A DNA stretch of 64,000 nt, from NCBI RefSeq assembly GCF_000261365.1, contig NZ_AJVC01000004.1, positions 186,001 through 250,000 on the forward strand, read 5' to 3'. Shown piece by piece: positions 18,028-27,166 of the stretch. Below the pieces are notes generated by a model that had not been told where the DNA came from, ran no database searches, and was given only the letters and a program-made list of their open reading frames with translations. The stretch is from Herbaspirillum sp. GW103 (GTDB taxonomy: Bacteria; Pseudomonadota; Gammaproteobacteria; Burkholderiales; Burkholderiaceae_D). The position numbers and the translations under genes are program-made. Every line of letters starts with the position of its first letter. The stretch's first letter is position 1.

Positions 18028-18249
18028 GCTGTTCTCCTGCAATCGATTGATAAAGGAAAGATCCTGCCTGTCCGGCTTGTAGAACGGAGTTCATCAACAG
18101 GCGGCCCTGCGCGCCTTGCCGGTATCGCTTCTTGTGAGGGGCGCCGCAGGCGATGCTGCGGCTGTGCTGCCACGCCACCGTTGTGGAATGCTGCGGGACC
18201 AGCCCGGCAGCAACGGCGGCGCTTCCTGCGTTGGATCGTACGGATAGAC

Positions 18250-18969
18250 TCAGTCGTGGACCGATTCGTTCTGGCTGCGTCCGGCGCTGCGATAGGCATC
18301 GCGCACACGCAGCAAATGGTTGCGCATGGCCTCGGAGGCCTTGTGCGGATTGCGTGCCTTCAGGGCGTCCAGGATGTCGCGATGGTCCTGCAGGCTGCGT
18401 TCCAGCGTGGAGGGGATGCGCGAGGTGATGGAGCGGCTCTTCTTGCCCAGCATGTAGAGACTGCCGGCGACGCTTTGCAGGAAGGGATTGTTGCAGGCCT
18501 CGATGATGGCCTCGTGGAATTCCACATCCGCTGCCGAGAAGGCGGCCGGGTCCGACAGCAGCCGTGCTTCATCCTCGACATTGCGCGCCAGGCGCGCCAG
18601 TTCGGCGTCATCGATGTGGGTGGCAGCCAGTGCGGCCACGCCGGTCTCGATGATGAGACGGGCGTCGAACAGGGCTTCCAGCGTACCGGGGTTGAGATCG
18701 ATGATCATCTCCAGCGGCTCCAGCAGCTCGCGCGTTTCCAGCGAACTGACGAAGGTACCCTCGCCCTGCCGGATGCGCAGCAGGCCCAACAGCGCCAGCC
18801 CGCGAATGGCCTCGCGCACGGCGGGCCGGCCCACGCCCAGCATGGCCGCCAGCTCGCGCTCGGGCGGCAGTTGCTGGTCGGGCTTGAGCAGGCCGCTGCG
18901 GATCATGGTCAGCAGCCGCTGGGCTACCTGCTCGGAAATGGATTTCTGGACGATGGGGTCGAAGGACAT
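18250..18969 (-). CDS. FadR/FCD-type GntR transcriptional regulator
   Basis: 239 residues: N-terminal winged helix-turn-helix (LPPERELAAMLGVGRPAVREAIRGL) and a helical FCD ligand domain with the metal-binding Asp/His set (EFHEAI, DHRDIL, MRNHLL). FCD regulators usually respond to organic or sugar acids. It is on the same strand as the SDR gene 222 bp further on, which it may control. The ATG is preceded by AGAGAG. Two AGGTATGA repeats about 90-125 bp upstream suggest autoregulation. Confidence 0.92.
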   Translation of the reverse strand: MSFDPIVQKSISEQVAQRLLTMIRSGLLKPDQQLPPERELAAMLGVGRPAVREAIRGLALLGLLRIRQGEGTFVSSLETRELLEPLEMIIDLNPGTLEALFDARLIIETGVAALAATHIDDAELARLARNVEDEARLLSDPAAFSAADVEFHEAIIEACNNPFLQSVAGSLYMLGKKSRSITSRIPSTLERSLQDHRDILDALKARNPHKASEAMRNHLLRVRDAYRSAGRSQNESVHD

Positions 18970-19059
18970 GCTCTCTGGGGTCTCTGCCTGTTGGAATGTA
19001 GGGCTGCCGTCGCGGCATTGTCGGCCTGGCCCGCCGGCCCGGCGTGTGCGGGCGACAAA

Positions 19060-19093
19060 AGGTATGACCAATCGGGGGTGAGGATAGGTATGA
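19060..19093. promoter_or_regulatory. Candidate GntR operator upstream of the FCD regulator
   Basis: AGGTATGACCA at 19060-19070 fits the GGT-N3-ACC pattern typical of FadR-subfamily operators. A second AGGTATGA copy follows at 19086-19093, 26 bp away. The position just upstream of the minus-strand regulator gene suits autorepression. Confidence 0.5.
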
Positions 19094-19173
19094 GGGAGGA
19101 TTGTGTCAAGCGGCGGGAAAATTGGTGCGGTGCGCAAGAAGTGAGGCGATATCGCACCGCCCATCAGGCGCCG

Positions 19174-19494
19174 TCACACCAATGCGCTGATCCGTGCGAA
19201 GAGCGTGGGGTCTTGATCCACCAACTTGAGCAACACGGCTGCCTGCGCGTTGGGCCGTGATACACCCTGCTCCCAGTTTTGATATGTCCGCTGATTGACG
19301 CGCAGGCTGCGAGCCATAATTGCCTGCGACACCCGAGCCTTGCCACGTACCCGCTGAATCTCCTCGGCCGTAATCGAGACCGGCTCCGGCGATAGCTTGA
19401 CTTTGGTTGTGCGCAAAGTCACCTTGCCCTCTCGCTCATCGGCCATGTCTTGCACGCCCGCCATCAACTCTTCGAATAAATTTCTTTTTTTCAT
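19174..19494 (-). CDS. higA: HigA-type antitoxin (XRE helix-turn-helix)
   Basis: 106 residues with a C-terminal Cro/C1-type helix-turn-helix (SQAIMARSLRVNQRTYQNWEQ) preceded by a short linker region. Its start overlaps the stop of the toxin gene by four bases, giving the toxin-first order typical of higBA and nadS-type modules. It should neutralise the toxin by direct binding and repress the shared promoter at the palindrome at 19845-19861. Confidence 0.87.
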   Translation of the reverse strand: MKKRNLFEELMAGVQDMADEREGKVTLRTTKVKLSPEPVSITAEEIQRVRGKARVSQAIMARSLRVNQRTYQNWEQGVSRPNAQAAVLLKLVDQDPTLFARISALV

Positions 19495-19835
19495 GATGTC
19501 TTCCTTGAGGACAATTCGTCTTCCAGCGCACGCCTGAGCAGTTTTCTCTGATGAACGGTGAGGTCGTTCATCTCATCTTTGTCGTAGATAGAGCAAAGCC
19601 AGAAGTGGCATTGTTTGTCCCAAAAATAGTAGATCACTCTCAGGCCACCACGTTTTCCCTTGCAACGACGTGCATCAGGAAAACGAATCTTTCGAAGTCC
19701 CCCTGCATCCTTGATGAGGCTTCCCGCATGAGGCTGTCGCATCAGCATCTGCTGAAGCGTTGCAAAGTCATCATCCGAGAGGTAGTTCTCCCGGACTGCT
19801 GCAAACATTCGCGTTTCTTTGAAGATCGCTTCCAT
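19491..19835 (-). CDS. higB: HigB/RelE-type toxin
   Basis: 114 residues resembling the RelE/ParE-fold HigB toxins, which cleave mRNA on the ribosome. Visible are the central GGLRKIRFPDARRCKGKRGGLRVIYYFW stretch with the basic patch, and the C-terminal DEMNDLTVHQRKLLRRAL helix. First gene of the pair. The codon-1 ATG lacks a strong ribosome site; an alternative start at 19808 is possible. A 17-bp palindrome lies just upstream. The pair sits between an FCD regulator and a LysR module and is AT-richer than its neighbours, consistent with transfer. Confidence 0.85.
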   Translation of the reverse strand: MEAIFKETRMFAAVRENYLSDDDFATLQQMLMRQPHAGSLIKDAGGLRKIRFPDARRCKGKRGGLRVIYYFWDKQCHFWLCSIYDKDEMNDLTVHQRKLLRRALEDELSSRKTS

Positions 19836-19844
19836 CCGCGAACC

Positions 19845-19861
19845 ATACGTGTTTCACGTAT
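19845..19861. promoter_or_regulatory. Palindromic operator of the higBA module
   Basis: ATACGTG-TTT-CACGTAT, a perfect inverted repeat with 7-bp arms, ends 10 bp before the toxin start codon. Position and symmetry fit binding by the HigA antitoxin for autorepression. Confidence 0.75.
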
Positions 19862-20051
19862 AGATCACCATCGTACCATAGGGCAGTTCCTTCGCCGCTA
19901 TGCCAACTCAGCACACCGCGTGCCATGCCGCACATTGAGGGGCATGCTTCCTGAATTGCGTCTGCTATTGGGTAACAACAGCTAGTCGTAGCGCCACCGT
20001 ATCTGCTAGCCTAGCGACGACTCACTGCCTCCACTTCACCGCCGAGCACTC

Positions 20052-20957
20052 ATGAACCTGCGTTTCGTCGAGGCCTTCCACTGGGCCGCCTCGCTCAAGA
20101 GCATCACCCGCGCCGCTGAAAAGCTCCACATCACGCAATCGACCATGTCCAGCCGCATCGCCTCGCTGGAAGAAGAGCTGGGCGTGGTCCTGCTGGACCG
20201 CCGCGAGAAACAGTTCCGCCTCACCGTGGCCGGCCAGCGCTTCCAGCGGCTGGCCGTGAAACTGCTCGACATGCAGCGCCAGATCCGCCAGGAACTCGGC
20301 GGCAACAGCGCCGGTCCGTTGCTGCTACGCATCGGCAGCATCGAATCGGTGGTGCACAGCTGGCTGCCCGCGTGGCTGCAGGAAATCCGCAACCGCTATC
20401 CCGATTTCGCGCTGGAACTTACCGTGGAAACCTCGCCGGTGCTGACTGAGCAAATCCGCCGTGGCGCCCAGGACCTGGTCTTCACCTCGATCGCGGGCAG
20501 CGATACCGCCGTGCGCTCGCGCCTGATGACGCCGATGGACATGGTCTTCGTCGGCCATCGCGAACGCTTCGGCACACGTTCTCACACGCTGGAAGAACTG
20601 GCTGCACACGACCTCATCACCTTCCAGCGCGGCTCGCAACCGCATCAGGGATTGCTGCAGCTGTGCCAGGAATGGGGCGTGATCGAACCGCGCGTGCATG
20701 CCATCTCTTCCATCTCCGCCATGGTGCAGCTGGTTGAAGGCGGCTTTGGTGTAGCCACCCTGCCGCGCGCCTCGGTGCGCGAACTGACGCGACGCTTGCC
20801 ACTGCGCATCCTGCGTTGCCAAGCGCAACTACCCGCTCTGCAAATCCACGCAAGCTATCGCGAAGACCCCAGTTCCAGCCTGGCCGAACTGGTGCTCGAT
20901 TCGGCATTGGAGCATGCACGCCGCACCCAAGGCAAAGGCCGCACCACAGAAAAATGA
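20052..20957 (+). CDS. LysR-family transcriptional regulator
   Basis: 301 residues: N-terminal winged helix-turn-helix ([29 protein letters not shown]) and a periplasmic-binding-like effector domain. It lies upstream of, and on the same strand as, a DUF1445 hydro-lyase and an MFS transporter, with two dyads in the 137-bp gap. It likely controls that pair, although LysR genes are more often divergent from their targets. Confidence 0.9.
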   Translation: MNLRFVEAFHWAASLKSITRAAEKLHITQSTMSSRIASLEEELGVVLLDRREKQFRLTVAGQRFQRLAVKLLDMQRQIRQELGGNSAGPLLLRIGSIESVVHSWLPAWLQEIRNRYPDFALELTVETSPVLTEQIRRGAQDLVFTSIAGSDTAVRSRLMTPMDMVFVGHRERFGTRSHTLEELAAHDLITFQRGSQPHQGLLQLCQEWGVIEPRVHAISSISAMVQLVEGGFGVATLPRASVRELTRRLPLRILRCQAQLPALQIHASYREDPSSSLAELVLDSALEHARRTQGKGRTTEK

Positions 20958-20967
20958 GCCACTGGCA

Positions 20968-21040
20968 CGGAAATCGCTACAGTGAAATTTCCGTTGTCCT
21001 CATCGAAAAAATCGATAACAAAAGATATAAATTTTTTGTT
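20968..21040 (+). promoter_or_regulatory. Two dyads between the LysR gene and the DUF1445 gene
   Basis: CGGAAAT-N12-ATTTCCG (20968-20993) and AACAAAA-N10-TTTTGTT (21017-21040), both with perfect 7-bp arms, in the AT-rich leader of the hydro-lyase gene. The first is a plausible LysR recognition site, the second a possible activation site or promoter-proximal structure. Confidence 0.5.
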
Positions 21041-21094
21041 GGACGCTGTCCCGGCAGGCTCCTAACATCGGTCCATTCCAAGAAGGAGACCGCC

Positions 21095-21949
21095 ATGCCA
21101 GAGACTGCCACCGCCTCGCCCGCCCTACCGATTCGTCCCGCCGCAGCGTCTGCGCTGTCGGCTTCCTCCAGCGCGCTCGATGTGCGGCTGGCCGCCCGCA
21201 GCGGCGTATTCACCGGTCACACCAGCGGCGTGGCCAGTGCGCACGTGCAGGTCAACCTGGCGATCCTGCCGGCGGCGCTGGCCGATGATTTTCTCGCCTT
21301 CTGCGAACGCAATCCCATTCCCTGTCCCTTGCTGGCCGTATCCAAGCCGGGCTCGCCCGCCCTGCCCGCGCTGGGCCTGGACCTGGACGTACGCAGCGAC
21401 GTGCCGCGCTATCACCTGTGGCGCTACGGTGAACGCGTGGCCGAGGTGAACGACCTGCGCGCGGTGTGGCGCGACGACCTGGTGACCTTTGCGCTGGGCT
21501 GTTCCTTCTCCTTCGAGCATGCCCTGCTGGCCGCCGGCATCCCGCTGCGCCATGTGAGCGAGGGCCGCAACGTGGCCATGTACCGCACCAATATTCCCAC
21601 GCAGCCGGTGGGCGTGTTCCAGGGACCGACGGTGGTCTCGATGCGACCGCTCAAGGCCGCCGATGCCATCCGCGCCATCCAGATCACCGCACGCACGCCG
21701 CAAGTGCATGGCGCACCGATCCACATCGGCGACCCCGCCCTGATCGGCATTGCCGATATCGGCCAACCCGACTATGGCGAAGCGGTGGACATCCATGCCG
21801 ATGAGCTGCCGGTGTTCTGGGCCTGCGGCGTCACGCCGCAAGCTGCCATCGTCGCGGCCCGGCCCGAATTCTGCATCACCCATGCGCCCGGCTACATGCT
21901 GGTGACCGACAAGCTCAACAGCGAACTGCTGCTCGGAGCACAAGCTTAG
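21095..21949 (+). CDS. DUF1445 putative hydro-lyase
   Basis: 284 residues, DUF1445/YcsI family (D-glutamate cyclase and related putative hydro-lyases). The family motifs are visible: [39 protein letters not shown] and TDIG-like [10 protein letters not shown], ending in the conserved [12 protein letters not shown] strong AAGGAGA site sets the start. It is followed by an MFS gene and preceded by a LysR regulator, so it probably acts on a compound taken up by that transporter. The substrate is not known for this member. Confidence 0.9.
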   Translation: MPETATASPALPIRPAAASALSASSSALDVRLAARSGVFTGHTSGVASAHVQVNLAILPAALADDFLAFCERNPIPCPLLAVSKPGSPALPALGLDLDVRSDVPRYHLWRYGERVAEVNDLRAVWRDDLVTFALGCSFSFEHALLAAGIPLRHVSEGRNVAMYRTNIPTQPVGVFQGPTVVSMRPLKAADAIRAIQITARTPQVHGAPIHIGDPALIGIADIGQPDYGEAVDIHADELPVFWACGVTPQAAIVAARPEFCITHAPGYMLVTDKLNSELLLGAQA

Positions 21950-22056
21950 CGTCTGCAAGCGCCCTACCGTTTTTTCATCGACGGCCGCATGCTTGCTGTA
22001 TGCGACCGGCGATGCCGCACGTCAGTGATTTACATACTTTGATTACGGGGATCATC

Positions 22057-23301
22057 ATGTGGCTGCAAGAAACAACGACATCCGAGCGTCGCACGCTCAC
22101 GGCGACCTTCACCGGTTATGCGGTGGATGGTTTTGATTACATGATCTACACCTTCCTCATCCCCACGCTGCTGGCAGCGTGGGGCATGAGCAAAGCCGAA
22201 GCGGGCTACATCGCCACCGGTGCCCTGCTGACCTCGGCCATCGGCGGCTGGGCGGCCGGGGTGCTGGCCGACCGCTATGGCCGGGTGCGTGTGCTGCAAT
22301 GGACGGTGCTGTGGTTTGCGCTGTTCACCTTCCTCTCGGGCTTTACCACTTCCTTCGGCGAACTGTTCTTTACCCGTGCGATGCAAGGCTTCGGCATGGG
22401 CGGCGAATGGGCCGTGGGCTCGGTGCTGATTGCCGAGACCATCTCGGCGCGCCATCGCGGCAAGGCTTCTGGCCTGGTGCAGAGCAGCTGGGCGGTGGGC
22501 TGGGCGGCTTCGGCGCTGGCGTTCTGGGGCGTCTACGCAGTGCTGCCGCCGGAGACAGCTTGGAAAGTGCTGTTCTGGATCGGCGTGCTGCCGGCCCTGC
22601 TGACGCTCTACATCCGCCGCACCATCAGCGAACCCGCCGTGTTTCTGGCTACCCAGGCGCGACTGCGCGAGAGCGGCCAGCGTGGCAACTTCCTGCGCAT
22701 CTTCCATCCTGACCTGCTGCGCACGACACTGCTGGCGAGCCTGCTGGCCACCGGCATGCAGGGGGCGTATTACTCGGTGACCACCTGGCTGCCGACCTTC
22801 CTGAAGACCGAGCGCCATCTCTCGGTGCTGGGCACCAGTACCTACCTGCTGGTGCTGATCGGTGGGTCCTTCTGCGGCTACCTCACCTCGGCGTGGCTGT
22901 CCGACACCATCGGTCGCCGCCGCTGCTTCATGCTGTTTGCGACCATGGGGATCGTGCTGGTACTGAGCTATACGCAACTGGTGATCACGGATGCGTGGAT
23001 GCTGGCGCTGGGTTTCGTGCTGGGATTTTTCCTGTCGGGGATTTTCTCGGGGATGGGTGCTTATCTCTCGGAGCTGTTCCCTGGCGATGTGCGCGGATCA
23101 GGTCAGGGCTTCTGCTACAACTTCGGCCGTGCCGTCGGGGCGATCTGCCCGGCGCTGGTGGGTTATCTCAGCAACAGCCTGCCGCTCGGGCAGACCATCG
23201 GGTGGATCGCGGCGGGGTGTTATGGGCTGGTGATCGTGGCTTGCCTGATCTTGCCGGAGACCCGGGGCAAGGAGCTGGAGGCGGTAGTGGCGGCTTCGTG
23301 A
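22057..23301 (+). CDS. MFS transporter (carboxylate/sialate-type symporter family)
   Basis: 414 residues from MWLQETTT, about 12 membrane spans. The MFS signature GVLADRYGRVRV follows the second span, and the DGFDYMIYTF motif in the first span is typical of proton-coupled organic acid importers (SHS/AAHS-like). The start has GGGG about nine bases upstream; an earlier in-frame ATG at 22000 is possible but non-hydrophobic. It follows the DUF1445 gene by ~105 bp on the same strand and ends at a terminator, so the two form one transcription unit. Confidence 0.9.
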   Translation: MWLQETTTSERRTLTATFTGYAVDGFDYMIYTFLIPTLLAAWGMSKAEAGYIATGALLTSAIGGWAAGVLADRYGRVRVLQWTVLWFALFTFLSGFTTSFGELFFTRAMQGFGMGGEWAVGSVLIAETISARHRGKASGLVQSSWAVGWAASALAFWGVYAVLPPETAWKVLFWIGVLPALLTLYIRRTISEPAVFLATQARLRESGQRGNFLRIFHPDLLRTTLLASLLATGMQGAYYSVTTWLPTFLKTERHLSVLGTSTYLLVLIGGSFCGYLTSAWLSDTIGRRRCFMLFATMGIVLVLSYTQLVITDAWMLALGFVLGFFLSGIFSGMGAYLSELFPGDVRGSGQGFCYNFGRAVGAICPALVGYLSNSLPLGQTIGWIAAGCYGLVIVACLILPETRGKELEAVVAAS

Positions 23302-23314
23302 AGGAAGGCCGGGC

Positions 23315-23338
23315 AGCCCGCTTCGTGCGGGCTTTTTT
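23315..23338 (+). terminator. Rho-independent terminator after the MFS gene
   Basis: AGCCCGC-TTCGT-GCGGGCT followed by six T, 14 bp after the MFS stop codon. Confidence 0.92.
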
Positions 23339-23417
23339 GCGTTGGTACGACCGGCTTCGACTCGCCCTGACCATACAGCCTCTCTGAATCCGGCTGCAAA
23401 TGCTCAACGGGATGCCA

Positions 23418-24224
23418 TCAAACCGGTGCAAGCATGGCCTGCATCGCCGGCGTGGCCAGCAGCTTCCTGTAGGTGGCCGCAGACATCGCATTGATCATCA
23501 GACGCCCGCTGACATCGGCCTTGATGTACTCCACGGCAAGCAGCGCGATGACCGTGTTGGTGGTCAATGTCGCCTGATCGGCAGTCGTGTCGCCAAACTC
23601 CGCCACCACCGCTGCGGTGTCATCTGCAACCGCTACCGCCAGACGACGACCGGAAAGTCGCAACCTTGCGCTGGCCCCGCATTCGGCCAGGTCGTAGGTA
23701 TGAGGACCTTGCAAAGTCCCCTTTCCATAAATGGCGACATGGGTATCCACTCCGCGCGCGCTGGCCGCCTCCAGCAGCGGCCCGAGCTCGTCAAGCTCCT
23801 CGTCCCAGATCCCCGCAAACACACTGCGTTGCGCGCTTGCAATTGAGCGCGCAAAAGCCTGCACGATCTTTTTCCTGCCACTGAGCGACCAGACCAGTCC
23901 GGCCTCTTCTTCCACAGGGAGCCGATCCAGTGCCGAGGCCGCCGCTTCGAGGTCAGCATCGAAACGAGAGCGCAATTCCGCCAACAGCGCAGTGTGCGGC
24001 ACGGCGCTGTAACGCACGGGCTCGGATCGATTCACCAGTACCGCACCGCGCATTTCCAGTCGGGCCAGCGTTTCGTACACCTTGGAAGGGGGCATCGATG
24101 CTCTGCGACTCACCTCGGCCCCGGTCAATGCAGCCTGACCGACCAGGGCGGTATAGGCCTGCGCTTCATACTGGGTAAAACCCAGTCGCGTCATGGACGC
24201 GATCAGTTCGTTTTCTGCGGTCAT
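23418..24224 (-). CDS. TrmB-family transcriptional regulator
   Basis: 268 residues: N-terminal TrmB winged helix-turn-helix (LGFTQYEAQAYTALVGQAALTGAEVSRRASMPPSKVYETLARLEMRG) and a C-terminal phospholipase-D-like effector domain beginning near residue 110. TrmB regulators are mainly archaeal sugar sensors but occur in bacteria. It is divergent from a RidA-MFS pair, with two dyads in the ~120-bp intergenic region, so it most likely represses that pair and possibly itself. Confidence 0.9.
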   Translation of the reverse strand: MTAENELIASMTRLGFTQYEAQAYTALVGQAALTGAEVSRRASMPPSKVYETLARLEMRGAVLVNRSEPVRYSAVPHTALLAELRSRFDADLEAAASALDRLPVEEEAGLVWSLSGRKKIVQAFARSIASAQRSVFAGIWDEELDELGPLLEAASARGVDTHVAIYGKGTLQGPHTYDLAECGASARLRLSGRRLAVAVADDTAAVVAEFGDTTADQATLTTNTVIALLAVEYIKADVSGRLMINAMSAATYRKLLATPAMQAMLAPV

Positions 24225-24259
24225 GCCGGACTCATTTTTCCATACGAAGGGATTGACTA

Positions 24260-24307
24260 ACTACCTGAGTAGTATACCATTCCAATAACTACTACAAGAG
24301 TAGTTAT
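24260..24307. promoter_or_regulatory. Two dyads, probable TrmB operators
   Basis: ATAACTACT-ACAAG-AGTAGTTAT (24285-24307, perfect 9-bp arms) and ACTAC-CTGA-GTAGT (24260-24273, 5-bp arms) share the ACTAC/GTAGT core. They lie in the AT-rich gap between the divergent TrmB and RidA genes. A shared core in two sites is what a dimeric repressor binding twice would leave. Confidence 0.75.
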
Positions 24308-24343
24308 AAATATGAACAACCCATGAAGGAAAGGATGAACCAC

Positions 24344-24709
24344 ATGCGTCAACTTGTCAGCACGGGCTCGCCCTGGGAGTCCAAGGTCGGCTACTCGCGA
24401 GCGGTGATCGTGAACGATACGATCTTCATTTCAGGCACGGCCGGACAGGGCCCGGATGTGTACACGCAGACCAAGGATGCACTGGCCACGCTGGCCAGGG
24501 TGCTCACCGACAACGGCTTTCAGTTGTCGGATGTGGCGCAGAGCCGGCTGGTGGTCGCCGACTTTGCCCACTGGCAGGATGCCGCTCGCGCGCATGGCGA
24601 GGTCTATGGTGATATCCGGCCCGCGTTTTCACTGGTGCATGCACTACCGTTCGTCGATGAGGCGATTCTGGTGGAGGTCGAGGCCATTGCCGTCAGAGTC
24701 GGGCGGTGA
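24344..24709 (+). CDS. RidA-family (YjgF/UK114) protein
   Basis: 121 residues, whole family length. RidA proteins hydrolyse reactive enamine/imine intermediates or act in related deamination steps. Family features are visible: early GSPWESKVGYSRAV, TIFISGTAGQ, and the C-terminal ILVEVEAIAV strand; the classical catalytic Arg of the RidA subgroup is not obvious, so it may belong to an Rid1-7 subgroup. The start MRQLVSTG lies nine bases after AAGGAAAGG; two upstream in-frame ATGs overlap the ribosome site. It overlaps the next MFS gene by four bases, so they are translationally coupled. Confidence 0.9.
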   Translation: MRQLVSTGSPWESKVGYSRAVIVNDTIFISGTAGQGPDVYTQTKDALATLARVLTDNGFQLSDVAQSRLVVADFAHWQDAARAHGEVYGDIRPAFSLVHALPFVDEAILVEVEAIAVRVGR

Positions 24710-25887
24710 AGACGACAGACGCCCAGCACGGTCGGCTCACGGGACGTGCGCTCACTGTGCTCTCGGTGGCAGCGGGAAGCGCCATCGCGAACAACTACGC
24801 GATGCAGCCTGCGCTTTCGGTGATTGCCGCTGATTTTGGCGCCGGGATGGCGCTCATGACGGCGGTGATATCCGGCGCCATCCTTGGATATCTGATCGGC
24901 CTGGTGCTGCTGGTTCCGTTGGTGGACAGGCTCAGTGCGCGCGCCTTGATCCCGGGACAGATCTTCGTGCTTGCCTGCGCGCTGGTGCTGGCTGCGTGCG
25001 CACCGAGCCCGCGCGCCCTCATCGGATGCTTCGTTCTGATCGGTGCAGCCAGCACGGTTGCGGCACAAAGCAGTGCCATTGTCGGCAAATTTGCCGATGC
25101 GCGGTGCCGTGCCCTGAACATGGCGACGATCTCCGCCGGCATCTCCGCAGGGATACTGCTGAGCCGCTTCGTGGGGGGCCTGCTGGTGCAATGGTGTGGA
25201 TGGCGGGGAGCGCTGTTGGTATTGGCTACCCTCACTGCCGTCTGCGGACTCTGCGTTTTCCCCCTGCTGCCGCGACAACGTCCACCAGGACAGACCGGAT
25301 ACTTTTCGACCTTGTGCGCTCTGCCCGCCCTGGTAGGGCAATCGAAGCAGTTGCGTCTGCGCATCTGCGCAGGAATGCTGTGGTTCTTTGCCTTCAACCT
25401 GATCTGGGTCGGGCTTGCCGTACGTCTGGCCGCGCCGCCCTACAACCTGGACGCCGCGCGCATCGGGCTCTACAGTCTGGCCGGACTGATGGGCCTTGCC
25501 ATGACGCGTATCGCTGGAGCACTGGCAGACCGCTTCGGGAACCGGCGCGTGATTGTCTGCGGTCTGGCTTGCGCCGCTCTGGCTGCGGCTTGCCTGTCTG
25601 TCGTCCTCGATCATGCACCCGCCACCCTGGTTGCGCTGGCGCTGTTCGATGCAGGCTGTTTCACTGCGCAAGTGGCCAATCAGGCGGGTGTCGTCGCGAT
25701 CGATCCATCACGGGCCGGCGCGCTCAACTCCGCCTACCTGTTCTTCTATTACGGCGCGGGCGCCGTGGGTACGGCCGTGGCAGGATCGATTGCCATGCAC
25801 GGAGGCTGGAGCGCGACAGCCTCGTTGGCCGCCTTCGCGGCCACCGCGGCAGCGATGGTCAGTGCTGGTCTGCGGGCGTCGTCCTGA
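24706..25887 (+). CDS. MFS transporter (DHA-type), coupled to RidA
   Basis: 393 residues with a GTG start overlapping the RidA stop (GTGA). About 12 membrane spans; early ANNYAMQPALSVIAADF and a short cytoplasmic LVDRLSARALI loop characterise drug/metabolite MFS carriers. The cargo is unknown. The tight coupling to a RidA protein and the divergent TrmB gene suggest a three-gene detoxification or nutrient module, with export of a compound whose breakdown makes imines, or import of an amine. Confidence 0.88.
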   Translation: MKTTDAQHGRLTGRALTVLSVAAGSAIANNYAMQPALSVIAADFGAGMALMTAVISGAILGYLIGLVLLVPLVDRLSARALIPGQIFVLACALVLAACAPSPRALIGCFVLIGAASTVAAQSSAIVGKFADARCRALNMATISAGISAGILLSRFVGGLLVQWCGWRGALLVLATLTAVCGLCVFPLLPRQRPPGQTGYFSTLCALPALVGQSKQLRLRICAGMLWFFAFNLIWVGLAVRLAAPPYNLDAARIGLYSLAGLMGLAMTRIAGALADRFGNRRVIVCGLACAALAAACLSVVLDHAPATLVALALFDAGCFTAQVANQAGVVAIDPSRAGALNSAYLFFYYGAGAVGTAVAGSIAMHGGWSATASLAAFAATAAAMVSAGLRASS

Positions 25888-25950
25888 CAAAGAGAGATCT
25901 CGCGCCGAAAAAGACAACGCCGCAAATCGTTTATATCAGCGCTGAAACGA

Positions 25951-27042
25951 TCACGCCGCCTGCCGCCCCCGCGCCGCTGTGGCAACGAAACCGCACACGG
26001 CTTCAGTCACCTGCACCGTAGTCGCCTTGCCGCCCAGGTCGCCAGTATGCAGCGCCGGATCGACCGTGACCGCCTCAATGGCCTGCATCACCTGCGCCGC
26101 CGCGTCGTGCTCGCCCAGATGTTCCAGCAGCATCACCACCGACCAGAAGGTGCCGACCGGATTGGCCAAACCCTTGCCCATGATGTCGAAGGCAGACCCG
26201 TGGATGGGTTCGAACATGGACGGATAGCGGCGCTCCGGATCAATGTTGCCGGTGGGGGCAATGCCCAGGCTGCCCGCCAGCGCCGCGGCCAGGTCGGAAA
26301 GAATGTCGGCATGCAGGTTGGTGGCCACGATGGTGTCCAGTGTGGCCGGTCGGTTGACCATGCGCGCGGTGGCGGCGTCGACCAGTTCCTTGTCCCACTT
26401 CACGTCAGGGAATTCCTTGGCAATCTGCACCGCGATCTCGTCCCACATCACCATCGCATGGCGCTGGGCATTGCTCTTGGTGACCACTGTCAACAACTTG
26501 CGCGGACGCGACTGCGCCAGCCTGAAGGCAAAGCGCATGATGCGCTCGACCCCGGCGCGGGTCATCATCGAGACATCGGTAGCCGCTTCGATGGGATGCC
26601 CCTGGTGCACGCGGCCGCCGACACCGGCGTATTCGCCTTCGGAATTCTCGCGCACGATGACCCAGTTCAGGTCTTCGGCACGACAGCGTTTGAGGGGCGC
26701 GTCGATGCCCGGCAGGATGCGCGTGGGTCGCACGTTGGCGTACTGGTCGAAACCCTGGCAGATTTTCAGGCGCAGGCCCCACAGCGTGACGTGGTCGGGA
26801 ATGTGCGGGTCACCGGCCGAACCGAACAGGATGGCGTCCTTGTCGCGCAAGGCATCGAGGCCATCGGCGGGCATCATCACGCCGTGCTGGCGGTAGTAGT
26901 CGCCACCCCAGCCGAAGTCCTCGAAGTCGAAGGCCAGGTCGGCACGGGCGGCGGCCAGGGCTTGCAGCAACTGGCGGCCGGCAGGAATGACTTCCTTGCC
27001 GATGCCGTCGCCGGGAATGGTGGCGATGCGATAGGTCTTCAT
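25951..27042 (-). CDS. ttuC: Tartrate dehydrogenase / D-malate dehydrogenase (isopropylmalate-dehydrogenase family)
   Basis: 363 residues of the isocitrate/isopropylmalate dehydrogenase fold. Family motifs: ATIPGDGIGKEV at the N terminus, VRENSEGEYAG (substrate Arg/Glu), TKSNAQRH (Lys), and DILSDLAA with GSLGIAPTGNI near the NAD site; MFEPIHGSAFDI follows. The VRENSEGEY context fits tartrate, D-malate or 3-isopropylmalate homologues used for non-leucine substrates. It is divergent from a LysR gene, the usual arrangement for ttuC and dmlA. Start at MKTYRIAT, with GGAG two bases upstream; 18 further codons are open but non-coding in character. Confidence 0.9.
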   Translation of the reverse strand: MKTYRIATIPGDGIGKEVIPAGRQLLQALAAARADLAFDFEDFGWGGDYYRQHGVMMPADGLDALRDKDAILFGSAGDPHIPDHVTLWGLRLKICQGFDQYANVRPTRILPGIDAPLKRCRAEDLNWVIVRENSEGEYAGVGGRVHQGHPIEAATDVSMMTRAGVERIMRFAFRLAQSRPRKLLTVVTKSNAQRHAMVMWDEIAVQIAKEFPDVKWDKELVDAATARMVNRPATLDTIVATNLHADILSDLAAALAGSLGIAPTGNIDPERRYPSMFEPIHGSAFDIMGKGLANPVGTFWSVVMLLEHLGEHDAAAQVMQAIEAVTVDPALHTGDLGGKATTVQVTEAVCGFVATAARGRQAA

Positions 27043-27166
27043 GTCTCCAGCCTTTCTTGATGAGATGCGGTGTGGGGTCTCGCAAAACGACGGCATGTGC
27101 CGCGTCTTTGCATGCGGGCTACTTTACCCATACTGAAAGGACAGGAACCGGTGCTAGACTTAAAGC

